DNA of 64,000 nucleotides from Bacteroidota bacterium (GCA_013112545.1 JABFGJ010000002.1:62001-126000), one strand, 5' to 3'. Positions 35,180 through 43,442 are shown, counted from the first letter of the stretch. Numbers and translations: made by a program. The notes: generated by a model from the sequence alone, not told the origin.

Positions 35180-35731
35180 ATGAAAAAAATAGTAATACTT
35201 GCAGGAATATTAATAGGAACAGTTAATGCTTTTGGTCAAAAATATTTAACCCAAAATGGGACAATAAATTTTTATTCTGAGACGCCTTTAGAAAATATTG
35301 AGTCTGTTAACAATCAAGTTTCTTCAGTGTTAGACACAGAAAATGGAAACATTGTATTCTCATTATTGATTAAAGCATTCTCTTTTGAGAAAGCCTTAAT
35401 GCAAGAACACTTCAATGAAAAATATCTAGAAAGCGAAAAATATCCTAAATCAACTTTCAAAGGCTCTATTCTAGATTACTCTACTTATGAGTTATCTAAT
35501 GAGCCAACTAAAGTGAAAATAAAAGGGCAACTAACTATTCATGGTGTGACAAAAGAAATAGAAGTGAATGGTAGTCTAACAAAGACCTCTGATAGTAAAA
35601 TAAAAGGGGAATCAGAATTTTTAGTTTTATTAGATGATTATAATATCAAGGTTCCATCAGCAGTGTCGGGTAATATTGCTAAGGAAATAAAAATAAAGGC
35701 CATCATGAATTATGAAAAATTTGAAAAGTAG
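35180..35731 (+). CDS. YceI family protein
   Basis: A 183-residue protein with a signal peptide (cut near AFGQ) and a YceI lipocalin-like barrel. The conserved features are NGTINFYSETPLENIE, FNEKYLESEKYPKSTFKG and GQLTIHGVTKEIEVNG. Characterised members bind polyisoprenoids such as quinone-like or isoprenoid chains in the periplasm. Here it is flanked by cytochrome-like lipoproteins and a DUF5777 barrel, which fits a carrier for a lipid cofactor. It overlaps the next gene by 20 nt. Confidence 0.92.
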   Translation: MKKIVILAGILIGTVNAFGQKYLTQNGTINFYSETPLENIESVNNQVSSVLDTENGNIVFSLLIKAFSFEKALMQEHFNEKYLESEKYPKSTFKGSILDYSTYELSNEPTKVKIKGQLTIHGVTKEIEVNGSLTKTSDSKIKGESEFLVLLDDYNIKVPSAVSGNIAKEIKIKAIMNYEKFEK

Positions 35732-36623
35732 AAGTTTCCTTTTTCTCTTTTTTACTCTCTTTTCATTGTCTATTTATGGGCAAGACGACCTAATGGCACT
35801 TTTAAATGAAAAAGAAGAACCTACAATTAATTATACCATTGCAACATTTAAAAGCACTAGATTAATAAGTGGGCATAGTGTAGAAACAAATTCAAAAGGC
35901 GTACTACAGTTTTTAATTGGTCACCGATTTGGACGAATAAATTCAGGTTGGAAAGATTTATACGGTGTTGATAATGCAACAATTAGGCTTGGATTCGAGT
36001 ATGGGTTAACAGATAATATAAATATAGGTATTGGTAGATCTGGATTTGAAAAGACATTTGATGGAACATTAAAATGGAAACTCATAAGGCAGCAATCAGG
36101 AGCAAAAAGTTTTCCCTTTACATCAACCTTTGTTAGTAGTATTTATATGAACACGATGGATTGGCCTTATCCTGAACGGGAAAATTATTTTTCTTCTCGA
36201 ATAAATTATCATCATGCACTTTTAATTGCTCGCAAATTTGATGATGTCATATCATTTCAATTGATGCCAACTCTTGTTCATCGCAACTTAGTTCAATCCT
36301 CTAAAGATGAAAATACAATTTATTCAATTGGCTTAGGCTCATCTTTAAAATTAAGCGGATCATTAAGGTTTAACATGGAATATTATTATATTCCAGAAGG
36401 TCAAATCTTTAGTACATTAGGTGGTGAAAAGGTTAGAAATTCGCTTTCAGTAGGTGTAGATTTAGAAACTGGAGGGCATGTTTTTCAGTTGTTTCTAACT
36501 AACAGTAGGGGTATGGCTGAGAAGTTTTTAATTGGAGGGACTTCAGGAAATTGGTTAGATGGTGATATACATTTTGGGTTTAATGTTAGTCGTGTTTTTA
36601 CACTGAAAAAGCCAAAAAAATGA
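35712..36623 (+). CDS. DUF5777 outer-membrane beta-barrel protein
   Basis: A 303-residue protein with a signal peptide (cut near IYGQ) and many alternating strands ending on an aromatic-rich barrel. Family markers are DDLMALLNEKEE right after the signal, TFKSTRLISGHSVET, and LQFLIGHRFGRINSGWKDLYGVDNATIRLGFEYGLT. DUF5777 is a Bacteroidota family of predicted outer-membrane barrels, often next to YceI and cytochrome-like genes. It starts inside the YceI gene (20-nt overlap) and ends on an ATGA overlap with the last gene of the set. Function unknown. Confidence 0.88.
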   Translation: MKNLKSRSFLFLFFTLFSLSIYGQDDLMALLNEKEEPTINYTIATFKSTRLISGHSVETNSKGVLQFLIGHRFGRINSGWKDLYGVDNATIRLGFEYGLTDNINIGIGRSGFEKTFDGTLKWKLIRQQSGAKSFPFTSTFVSSIYMNTMDWPYPERENYFSSRINYHHALLIARKFDDVISFQLMPTLVHRNLVQSSKDENTIYSIGLGSSLKLSGSLRFNMEYYYIPEGQIFSTLGGEKVRNSLSVGVDLETGGHVFQLFLTNSRGMAEKFLIGGTSGNWLDGDIHFGFNVSRVFTLKKPKK

Positions 36624-37336
36624 AAAGAGTAGAATATTTAATATTATTTGTCATTTGTTTTTCAATAATGTTCATTTCTTGTGAGCACGAGCCCATAGCT
36701 CCTTTACCTTCGAATTCTGCGATTAAGAATAATGAGGGTAACTCTAATGAAGATCCTTGTGATTCTGATACTGCATATTTTGTGAATGACATTTTCCCTA
36801 TTATAAGTTCAAATTGTGCTTTTAGCGGATGCCATGGAAATGGGAGCAGTCGAGATGGGGTAGAATTAAGTACATATAATTCTATTATTACTACTGCCGA
36901 TGTAAGGCCATTTGATTTAAGTGGTTCTGATTTATATAAAGTTATAACTGAAAGTGACCCAAATAAGAGAATGCCAAGGCCTCCTGCAAATCAATTAAGT
37001 CAAACACAGATTTCACTTATTGCAAAATGGATTAACCAAGGGGCAAAAAATAATTCATGCAGCCAATGTGATACCACTAATGTTACTTTTACACTATCGG
37101 TATCACCAATAATTAAAAGCAATTGTCAAGGGTGTCACAACGGAGTAAATCCTGGTGGAGGTATCGTTCTTACAAACTATACGGAAATTAAAAATCAAGT
37201 AGTTTCAGGTAAACTAGATGGTGCAGTTAACCATAGACCTGGTTTTATACCAATGCCTTATAATCAACCCAAGCTTAATGATTGCAACTTGTTTAAAATA
37301 AACAAATGGATTAATGAAGGAGCACTTAATAATTGA
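36620..37336 (+). CDS. Cytochrome c-like lipoprotein with two modules
   Basis: A 238-residue lipoprotein (signal ending IMFISC, lipid at C21) built of two similar modules of about 90 residues. The first has C66-x4-C71-H72 (NCAFSGCH), a later KRMPRPP (M118) and WINQGAKNN. The second has a standard C169-x2-C172-H173 (NCQGCH), PMPYNQP (M212) and WINEGALNN. Between them is a CSQC pair (147-150). The repeat layout equals the single module at 34823-35170. It is the last gene of the set, starting by ATGA overlap with the DUF5777 gene. Probably an outer-surface or periplasmic electron-transfer lipoprotein. Confidence 0.8.
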   Translation: MKRVEYLILFVICFSIMFISCEHEPIAPLPSNSAIKNNEGNSNEDPCDSDTAYFVNDIFPIISSNCAFSGCHGNGSSRDGVELSTYNSIITTADVRPFDLSGSDLYKVITESDPNKRMPRPPANQLSQTQISLIAKWINQGAKNNSCSQCDTTNVTFTLSVSPIIKSNCQGCHNGVNPGGGIVLTNYTEIKNQVVSGKLDGAVNHRPGFIPMPYNQPKLNDCNLFKINKWINEGALNN

Positions 37337-37391
37337 GAACTAAATGTTAAATGTAGCTGGAGTTAAAACTATTTATTGATTAGATTAACAT

Positions 37392-38645
37392 CTATTTCTT
37401 TTCCAATGAAATTAACTTTTTATAATTGATACCCAAAGGGATTAGTGAAATTACTATGGCTAAAGCCGCTATGGCGAAGGTATAAACCACATGGTCGTCC
37501 GCTGCAAAAAAGGCTAGTGAAAACAGCCCGATAAAGATTGACCTTAGAAAGATATTTATACTCTGAAAAACACTATTTGCCCTACCAATAATGTTATTTG
37601 GAATGTGATTAAACAAATATGTTATTCTCATGATACGAATGCCAGCATTGGCTATTCCCAAACCAAGTGCAAAAAAGAATAAGAGGTATATGTTTTTTGT
37701 GAAAATTAAAGTAATGAAAGAAATCAATGCAATTAACATCAGGTAAATAACTGAGTAAACACTGGTTTTGCTTTTGAAAATTTTACTAACAAAAAATCCG
37801 GCCAATAAAGCACCAAGCGCATAACTGATTTTTGTGATCGCATAAATGCCACCCTCAGCTTCTAAACGGCTTTCGATATACATGGGCCAAAGTAAATGTG
37901 TTGAAATTAACACAAAAATAAAAACAGTATAAGAAGCATTTCCAAAATAAAACAACAAAGGCCTGTCCTTTAGGTATTTAAATCCTTCTTTTAAGCGAGT
38001 TACTATAGGCTCTTTTGAAACCTTGAGTTTTTCTGTTGGTGTGTATTTAATAAAGTAAATAAGTACCATAGCAACTAAATAAGTAGTTCCATCAAGTAAA
38101 AAAATCTCTTGAATGGACAAGGGCTTAATTTCTAATTGCAGCCAAGTTTGTTGAATGGATATACCTTCAATTAACATGACGGCAATTGCTCCTGAAAAAA
38201 CATTAGTCGATTGGCCGATAACTTCAAGCAAAGAGTTTGTTTTACTATAATTTTCTTTTTCGGTTATTTCTTGCCCAAAGGCGTAAAGTGTGGGGTAGTG
38301 GATATTATAATTAAAAACGGTAAAGCAAAAAACAGTTGCCACTAAAAACATAGGCAATGAACCCTGAGAGAAGCCATAAGTAGCAACACTTAATAAAACG
38401 GCAGCACTAACCATGCAAATCGCCAAGAATATATTTTTTCGGGGATAGCGATCGATGAGGGTGCCAGCATATAAACCCCAAAATAGAGTGATGAACGTTG
38501 CAACTGCATAAATGGTAGCGAAGGTTGAAGCTGCCCCAAGATATTTGGCAAAATACCAAGGAATGGCTAACATGCTGACTCCTTGGGCGGCGTGAGAGAC
38601 AGCATTTGCACTTAATAATAAATAGAGTGCTTTTTTATTCTTCAT
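37392..38645 (-). CDS. MFS transporter
   Basis: A 417-residue major facilitator with 12 hydrophobic helices. Between helices 2 and 3 is GTLIDRYPRKNIF, a form of the MFS signature loop. The layout and the long central loop (about 215-235) resemble the enterobactin-exporter/MFS_3 subgroup. The substrate is unknown. It is divergent from recX across about 100 nt and convergent with the cytochrome cassette, with 55 nt between the ends. Confidence 0.88.
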   Translation of the reverse strand: MKNKKALYLLLSANAVSHAAQGVSMLAIPWYFAKYLGAASTFATIYAVATFITLFWGLYAGTLIDRYPRKNIFLAICMVSAAVLLSVATYGFSQGSLPMFLVATVFCFTVFNYNIHYPTLYAFGQEITEKENYSKTNSLLEVIGQSTNVFSGAIAVMLIEGISIQQTWLQLEIKPLSIQEIFLLDGTTYLVAMVLIYFIKYTPTEKLKVSKEPIVTRLKEGFKYLKDRPLLFYFGNASYTVFIFVLISTHLLWPMYIESRLEAEGGIYAITKISYALGALLAGFFVSKIFKSKTSVYSVIYLMLIALISFITLIFTKNIYLLFFFALGLGIANAGIRIMRITYLFNHIPNNIIGRANSVFQSINIFLRSIFIGLFSLAFFAADDHVVYTFAIAALAIVISLIPLGINYKKLISLEKK

Positions 38646-38746
38646 TCTTTTTTTCTAACATATCTTCGTGCAAAGTAAATCCTTATTGTTGCTTATTTTA
38701 CTGTTTTTTTGAGATAATCTTACAATGGGTTTTTTTGGGTATAACT

Positions 38747-39220
38747 ATGAATTTTAATAAGAAACAATATTCATTCGAAGAGGTTTATAGCAAACTGATG
38801 AGGTATTGTGCTTATCAAGAACGATCGACTTATGAAGCTAAGAATAAAGCTTTTGAGTTAGGTTTGCGAAAGAATGAACTCCAAAAATTGATTGATTTAC
38901 TACAAGAAGAAAATTTTATAGCGGACGAACGATTTGCAAAAGCTTATGTCAGTGGGAAGGTGAATGTAAAAAAGTGGGGGAGATATAAAATATCAGAAGG
39001 TTTATTTGCTAAAGGGATTACAGGAGAAACTGCAGAAGAAGCACTTCGAGAAATAGATGAAATGGTTTATTTTAAAAATTTAAGCTATTGGGTGGACTAT
39101 AAATTGGAAAGAGAAGTTTATACGAAAGCAGAACTGCCAAAATTGTATCGCTTTTTACAATCTAAAGGGTATGAGAGTGAGTTTATTGCAAAAGAGTTAA
39201 AAGGCAGAAAACTAATGTAG
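38747..39220 (+). CDS. recX: Regulatory protein RecX
   Basis: About 157 residues from the ATG at 38747; in-frame codons further upstream encode a cysteine/phenylalanine-rich stretch unlike RecX and overlap the MFS gene, so they are rejected. RecX three-helix repeats are visible: LMRYCAYQERSTYEAKNKAFELG, LIDLLQEENFIADERFAKAYV, and KWGRYKISEGLFAKGI. RecX caps RecA filaments and limits recombination. RecA is not in the window. It overlaps the downstream convergent gene by 9 nt. Confidence 0.9.
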   Translation: MNFNKKQYSFEEVYSKLMRYCAYQERSTYEAKNKAFELGLRKNELQKLIDLLQEENFIADERFAKAYVSGKVNVKKWGRYKISEGLFAKGITGETAEEALREIDEMVYFKNLSYWVDYKLEREVYTKAELPKLYRFLQSKGYESEFIAKELKGRKLM

Positions 39221-39772
39221 TCGCTTTTTCTTTATTTGTCTTATTCCAAAAAAGCCATCGGCAAAAGTGATAGACAAAGAATCACTGCCGTCATATTCGT
39301 GGTTTTCTTCTCGATACAAAGTTCTGATATATGCAGCATCTTCATATGGATTGCCCTCTAATACATAACATAGATTTTCATTGTTAAGCACTGCATGCTC
39401 AATTTTATATGTTTCTATATAAGGTTTTCCAGCAAATACATTATTTATCAATAAAAATATGGTAAACAAGAGCGGAGCAATGCTAATCAAGTTAAAGATG
39501 ATGTATTCGTACATGCTCATCGTTAATAATTTTCGATACCATTTTATGGGAATTAAAAAACTAAGCCCTAAAAAAAAGGCTAATATTTTAAAGAATCCCA
39601 ATGTGCTAAGTTCAACCTGGTGAATGTGTAATAACAGGTAAATGCAACTGATAAAAAAGACGATAATTGCGGTTATCGTAAACTTTCCCATATTGTCCAC
39701 TACAGGTTCATCTATTGAAGCCTTCCCATATGGGTTTTTATAGGATTTTTTATTGTGATTAATGTTAGCCAA
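39212..39772 (-). CDS. Hypothetical membrane protein
   Basis: A 186-residue protein not recognised. It has a hydrophilic N-terminus, three hydrophobic helices (about 29-50, 58-77 and 88-112) and a hydrophilic C-terminal domain of about 70 residues (ETYKIEHAVLNNENLCYVLEG, DAAYIRTLYREE) probably outside the cytoplasm. The stop is 1 nt before the peptidase gene on the same strand starts its own end at 39774, so it is downstream of and co-transcribed with that gene. Function unknown. Confidence 0.65.
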   Translation of the reverse strand: MANINHNKKSYKNPYGKASIDEPVVDNMGKFTITAIIVFFISCIYLLLHIHQVELSTLGFFKILAFFLGLSFLIPIKWYRKLLTMSMYEYIIFNLISIAPLLFTIFLLINNVFAGKPYIETYKIEHAVLNNENLCYVLEGNPYEDAAYIRTLYREENHEYDGSDSLSITFADGFFGIRQIKKKRLH

Positions 39773-39773
39773 A

Positions 39774-40712
39774 TTAGAGGTGTTTCATGAGGTAACTGTA
39801 CAATTGATGCATGGCTTTTATGTCCGCTTTGTGAACAATTTCAGTTGGTTTATGCACGTTGTTTTCGCCGGCGCCAACAAAGCACCAATCGATAGGATAA
39901 GGAGAGCGCTGCAAAGCATTTCCATCGCTTCCTCCTGCACTTTCTACTTCTAATTGAAAGGGAATGCCAGATTCTTTGGCCAGTTCAATAATTCGATTAA
40001 TGTAACTTTTTCGGGGAATACCGGAATCTCGCATGGAGATTGCAACACCATTACCATGTGTAACACCTTCGGTTATCCAGGTGATGTCAGAAATTAGCGC
40101 TTGTTTTATTTGATATTCTTTGTATAAATAGCGCGCTAAATAGCCTACACTGCCACCGCCAACTTCTTCCCATGCGGAAAACACAATCGCTCCGTTTTCT
40201 ATAGTTTCAGCAACTTTTAAAGCATTCCAAATTCCCAAGCGATTATCTAAATAACAAGATTGTATGTATTCATCGGTATTGATAAACTCTTGCTTGTAAG
40301 TCAAGGTAGTTCCTCGTTCTATGGGCCTTGAAAAATCGACCTTTAGTGTTTTATTTTTATTTTCGTCCTCTTCAAGGAGTAGTTTCGCTTCAATTTTTCC
40401 TAGAGAATCTTCCCCAACTAAACCTGTTCCGCTCTCGGCTTCTGGCCCACCAATACGAATTAAATTATTGTTATAAGCAACAGTATAACCAACAGAATCC
40501 ATGTGGGCATAAATTGCCGTTTGTGGTTTTCCAAAAATTAAGATTAAACAATCTTGAAAATCAGAACCTTGAATCAGGTCTGGTTTTACTTTCCACGTGC
40601 TTTGGTGTTTTTCTATATAGTTTATCAGAAAATTCTTGACAGTAATTTCGCTACCAGAAGGTGCAGGAATAGCGCAAAGTTCTTTTAATAGCGCAAGGTC
40701 TTTTTGATTCAT
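39774..40712 (-). CDS. M42-like metallopeptidase (M20/M42 superfamily)
   Basis: A 312-residue aminopeptidase-type protein. The metal-binding positions are recognisable: AHMDSVGYT (first zinc histidine), YLDNRLGIW (bridging Asp), WEEVGGGSVGYL (catalytic Glu pair), DITW (zinc Asp) and a late histidine in HKPTEIVHKADI. The order and SAGGSDGNAL match the M42 glutamyl aminopeptidase group more than M20. It is somewhat shorter than usual M42 enzymes and the peptide specificity is unknown. Upstream lies a gap with REP-like repeats. Confidence 0.86.
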   Translation of the reverse strand: MNQKDLALLKELCAIPAPSGSEITVKNFLINYIEKHQSTWKVKPDLIQGSDFQDCLILIFGKPQTAIYAHMDSVGYTVAYNNNLIRIGGPEAESGTGLVGEDSLGKIEAKLLLEEDENKNKTLKVDFSRPIERGTTLTYKQEFINTDEYIQSCYLDNRLGIWNALKVAETIENGAIVFSAWEEVGGGSVGYLARYLYKEYQIKQALISDITWITEGVTHGNGVAISMRDSGIPRKSYINRIIELAKESGIPFQLEVESAGGSDGNALQRSPYPIDWCFVGAGENNVHKPTEIVHKADIKAMHQLYSYLMKHL

Positions 40713-40794
40713 GAAGACGAAGTTAGTAAATCGATTATTAATTACTATTCTGATAATTGCTAATTACGAAAAAATAAGTCTGAGTTTTTACCAG

Positions 40795-40893
40795 CTCTGT
40801 AGGATTTTAAATCCTCAGCAGCATAGGATGTTCATTAGTATATTCTCCGCAGTGGTTTGCAACCCTGCGGTGGACAAGTTTAACCCTACGGAG
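40795..40893. repeat. REP-like hairpin cluster 1, left copy of a flanking direct repeat
   Basis: Includes the near-palindrome around 40801-40815 and a bulged hairpin CCGCAG/CTGCGG at 40847-40870, closed by GGTT/AACC with one bulged T, typical of REP elements. The 50 nt at 40822-40871 match 43 of 50 bases at 42014-42063. An outer CTCCG/CGGAG pairing (40845-40849 with 40889-40893) is also possible. Confidence 0.65.
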
Positions 40894-40950
40894 TAAAAGC
40901 AGTATATTCCACTTCATTAATTGACATCTACCATGTTCCAAAAGGAATTA

Positions 40951-41253
40951 TTAATCTTTTCTTTTAGTCCAGTTGGTAGGATTAAGCGAAGTATGAAAAA
41001 CGGCTCTAACTGATACAATTATTTTAGGTTCATCAATAGTAAAATGAATCATAAATGGGAACTTTTTAAGCGGAAGGCAATGAACAGTATCGTAACGGAT
41101 TTCAAAATTTGGGTGTTTAGTTAAGCTATCAATATGGGTAGGCACAGCGTTATGAAACTTTTTGCCAAGTCCTTTTTGCTGTTTATTGTACCACGTAATG
41201 GCTTCTTGAATATCTAAATGAGCATCAGGCTCAATTTTAACTTTAAAAGCCAT
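40951..41253 (-). CDS. RelE/ParE-family toxin
   Basis: A 100-residue RelE/ParE-fold protein: a conserved AHLDIQEAITWYNKQQKGLGKKF start, the RYDTVHCLPLKKFPFMIHF centre, and a closing strand KIIVSVRAVFHTS with the arginine needed in the active site region. Such toxins cleave mRNA at the ribosome or poison gyrase. The upstream 68-residue gene ends exactly at its first base, a standard antitoxin-toxin overlap. The 3' end is 58 nt from the left repeat cluster. Confidence 0.9.
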   Translation of the reverse strand: MAFKVKIEPDAHLDIQEAITWYNKQQKGLGKKFHNAVPTHIDSLTKHPNFEIRYDTVHCLPLKKFPFMIHFTIDEPKIIVSVRAVFHTSLNPTNWTKRKD

Positions 41254-41459
41254 TAATCCAGTTTAAAGTCGTTTTTTACCTCATCCCAATCGAGCAGTCT
41301 TTCAGGGTTTTTATTAGAATCAGCAATACGCTGTCTAACAATTTTTTTATGCTCTTCAGGAATAGAAACATCAGCAGCTTTAACGAAGCCCAAATTTTTA
41401 ACTAGTTCCATGAAGAACTGGAACTTATTCTCGGGAATATTTAAAATAACTTGTTTCAT
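41253..41459 (-). CDS. Antitoxin of the RelE/ParE pair
   Basis: A 68-residue acidic/basic protein starting MKQVILNIPENKFQFFMELV and ending LLDWDEVKNDFKLD, the shape of small antitoxins that pair with this toxin group (short DNA-binding strand first, then a helix that wraps the toxin). Its last base is the first base of the toxin gene. It is 4 nt downstream of an XRE regulator gene. Confidence 0.85.
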   Translation of the reverse strand: MKQVILNIPENKFQFFMELVKNLGFVKAADVSIPEEHKKIVRQRIADSNKNPERLLDWDEVKNDFKLD

Positions 41460-41463
41460 AATT

Positions 41464-41814
41464 TTAAGAAGCTAGTTGTTGTTGTAGGTTAGTTGTAAGG
41501 ATAAAAGCGTTTAAAAACTCTTTAACGAGTTTTTTCTTATCATTTGGGAGCTTTTCTACTTTTTTAAATTGGTTTAATAATTCTTGGTCAGAAATACTGT
41601 TACTTGCTTTATCCTCTAAAGTTCCATTAATTAAATAATCAGGCGAAACCTCTAAGACCTGAGCTATACGATTCAGTACTTCTGCCGATGGTTTAGCGTC
41701 CCCTCTTTCATATCTTCCAATATTGCTGTAATGTGTATCGGTCAACTCAGCCAATTTTTGTTGAGACAATCCTTTTTTAGAACGCTCATCCTTTAGTCGT
41801 TTGTTTAAGCTCAT
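41464..41814 (-). CDS. XRE-family transcriptional regulator
   Basis: A 116-residue protein with an XRE helix-turn-helix in residues 8-62 (KGLSQQKLAELTDTHYSNIGRYERGDAKPSAEVLNRIAQVLEVSPDYLING) and a helical C-terminal part. It is the first gene of a three-gene set with the antitoxin and toxin (4 nt to the antitoxin). A -7 box and an inverted repeat lie just upstream, so it probably represses its own operon. It may be a second-layer regulator of the module or a recruited repressor. Confidence 0.88.
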   Translation of the reverse strand: MSLNKRLKDERSKKGLSQQKLAELTDTHYSNIGRYERGDAKPSAEVLNRIAQVLEVSPDYLINGTLEDKASNSISDQELLNQFKKVEKLPNDKKKLVKEFLNAFILTTNLQQQLAS

Positions 41815-41843
41815 GACTATTCGTTTTTAAGTTATTAACAACA

Positions 41844-41871
41844 CAAAGATAGCGAAAACGAACAGGTTTTC
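41844..41871 (-). promoter_or_regulatory. Candidate XRE promoter with overlapping operator
   Basis: On the minus strand a -7 box TATCTTTG (plus CAAAGATA, 41844-41851) is followed at once upstream by the inverted repeat GAAAAC-N6-GTTTTC (41854-41871). The repeat fills the space between -7 and -33, where a repressor would block the polymerase. The ATG is 30 nt downstream of the -7 box. Confidence 0.45.
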
Positions 41872-42013
41872 ATTATTTTTTATTGCCAATATGAATAACT
41901 TTTGTTATTTGGATAATGATAAATAATGCTTTTATGGTAAGTTTGTGCAGAAGTGAACAAAAATAAATTATCAATAAACTTAAAAAGTTCGTGAGCAATG
42001 GAAATACTAGCAC

Positions 42014-42149
42014 CGTAGGATGTTTATAAGTATATGTTTCGCAGTGGTATGCAACCCTGCGGTATTACAATGTAGTATTTATTTATATTTGGAGTTAAGA
42101 AAGTCAATGCAGAATTTCAAACCCTGCGGAGCTGATTCATCCCCGCGGG
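42014..42149. repeat. REP-like hairpin cluster 2, right copy of a flanking direct repeat
   Basis: The 50 nt at 42014-42063 match the left copy in 43 positions and include the hairpin CGCAG/CTGCG at 42040-42061. A second CCCTGCGG (42122-42129) pairs with CCGCGGG (42143-42149), allowing one G-T pair. Confidence 0.65.
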
Positions 42150-42200
42150 AATACTAAACGAAAAGCCAATTCGCGCGACTATCAAATTTTTAAGCATAAA

Positions 42201-42233
42201 AAAACCCAATAAGGTTTTAGCTATTGGGTTTTT
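42201..42233 (-). terminator. Terminator of dnaN
   Basis: Arms AAAACCCAATA (42201-42211) and TATTGGGTTTT (42222-42232), with T-rich runs on both strands. It starts about 20 nt past the dnaN stop. Confidence 0.85.
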
Positions 42234-42252
42234 GTGAATTTTCAATTTATTT

Positions 42253-43374
42253 TTATGAATTAAGCATGACTGGCATCACCAACATCAATACTTGCTCATC
42301 ATCATTTTCAGAAGTTGTAGGAGTTAAAATACCTGCTCGGTTAGAAGCCGACATCGCAATGTTTACTTCATCTGTGCTTAGGTTGCTCAACATTTCAATT
42401 AAAAAACGGGAGTTAAATCCAATTTCCATGTCTTCCCCTTCAAACTGACAAGTTAAACGCTCAACAGCTTCGTTCGAAAAATCAACATCTTCAGCAGATA
42501 TTTGCAATTCGCTACCAGTCATTTTTAAACGAACTTGGTGGGTTGTTTTGCTTGAGAAAATTCCCACACGCTTAATAGAGCCTAAAAAAGCACTTCGGTC
42601 AATAGTCAATTTATTGGGGTTCTCTTTTGGAATAACCGCTTCATAATTGGGATATTTCCCATCGATTAATCGGCATATCAATTGAGTGTTTTCAAAACTA
42701 AATGAAGCGTTAGTTTGGTTGTATTCGATTTGAATGTTATCGTCCATAGAACTTAAAATGTTTTTCAACAAGTTCAATGGTTTTTTGGGCATAATAAACG
42801 ATGCTGCTTTACTTGCTTTAGCATCCGTTCTTACATATTTTACCAATTTATGTGCATCAGTGGCAACAAAGGTTAAGTCATCTTTGCTCAATTGAAAAAA
42901 CACACCTGACATCACTGGTCTTAAATCGTCATTACCACTTGCAAAAATTGTTTTTTCAATGGCATTAAAAAGCAATTCTCCAGCAACTTCTATTTTGGAA
43001 GGAGCTTCTACTTGTGGTGTTTTTGGAAATTCCGCAGCGTTTTGCCCGCTCAGTTTATACTTACCATAATCAGAGCTAATTTCTATAGCAAAGGTTTTAA
43101 GGTCTATGCTAAAAGTAAGCGGTTGATCTGGCAAAGATTTTAAGGTGTCTAATAATAATTTAGCTGGAATAGCAATCGTACCTTCTTCTTTTGAGTCAAC
43201 TTTTATGATAGTCATCATGGTTGTTTCCAAATCGGAAGCCGTAACTTTTACTTCATTTTCAGAAATTTCAAAAAGGAAATGATCTAAAATCGGAAGCGAG
43301 TTGCTCGAATTTAAAACACCGCTAATGTTTTGAAGTTGCTTTAATAATGAAGAACTGGATACTATAAATTTCAT
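42253..43374 (-). CDS. dnaN: DNA polymerase III subunit beta (sliding clamp)
   Basis: A 373-residue clamp of normal length, three similar domains of about 120 residues: the start MKFIVSSSSLLKQLQNISGVLNSSNSLPILDHFLF, SGVFFQLSKDDLTFVATDAHKLV at the start of domain 2, and the C-terminal QVLMLVMPVMLNS close to the end, a form of the conserved MPMRL-type terminus. It encircles DNA and holds polymerase III. It is not next to dnaA here; it is followed by nothing on the same strand and preceded by DUF4340 and gldG. Confidence 0.96.
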   Translation of the reverse strand: MKFIVSSSSLLKQLQNISGVLNSSNSLPILDHFLFEISENEVKVTASDLETTMMTIIKVDSKEEGTIAIPAKLLLDTLKSLPDQPLTFSIDLKTFAIEISSDYGKYKLSGQNAAEFPKTPQVEAPSKIEVAGELLFNAIEKTIFASGNDDLRPVMSGVFFQLSKDDLTFVATDAHKLVKYVRTDAKASKAASFIMPKKPLNLLKNILSSMDDNIQIEYNQTNASFSFENTQLICRLIDGKYPNYEAVIPKENPNKLTIDRSAFLGSIKRVGIFSSKTTHQVRLKMTGSELQISAEDVDFSNEAVERLTCQFEGEDMEIGFNSRFLIEMLSNLSTDEVNIAMSASNRAGILTPTTSENDDEQVLMLVMPVMLNS

Positions 43375-43398
43375 TTATTTCACTTTAAGTTAGACAAA

Positions 43399-43406
43399 CA
43401 AATTTA
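43399..43406 (-). promoter_or_regulatory. Candidate -7 element for dnaN
   Basis: TAAATTTG on the minus strand (plus CAAATTTA) lies 25 nt upstream of the dnaN ATG, in the gap after the DUF4340 gene. It would allow dnaN to be transcribed on its own. No -33 box at the right distance. Confidence 0.4.
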
Positions 43407-43442
43407 TAGCTTTACTTCAAGCAGATGTTGCATCGTTTTTAA

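Larger units (their letters stand above)
41815..42252. other. 438-nt gap: XRE operator/promoter, REP-like repeats, dnaN terminator
   Basis: Contains, in order, the XRE promoter/operator region, an AATAAC-tttt-GTTATT inverted repeat at 41894-41909, the right direct repeat with hairpins (42014-42149) and the dnaN terminator (42201-42233). No gene is recognisable. Confidence 0.7.

Noticed and set aside
38606-38746. Extended N-terminus of recX
   Set aside because: The upstream residues are cysteine- and phenylalanine-rich, unlike RecX, and cross into the divergent MFS gene.
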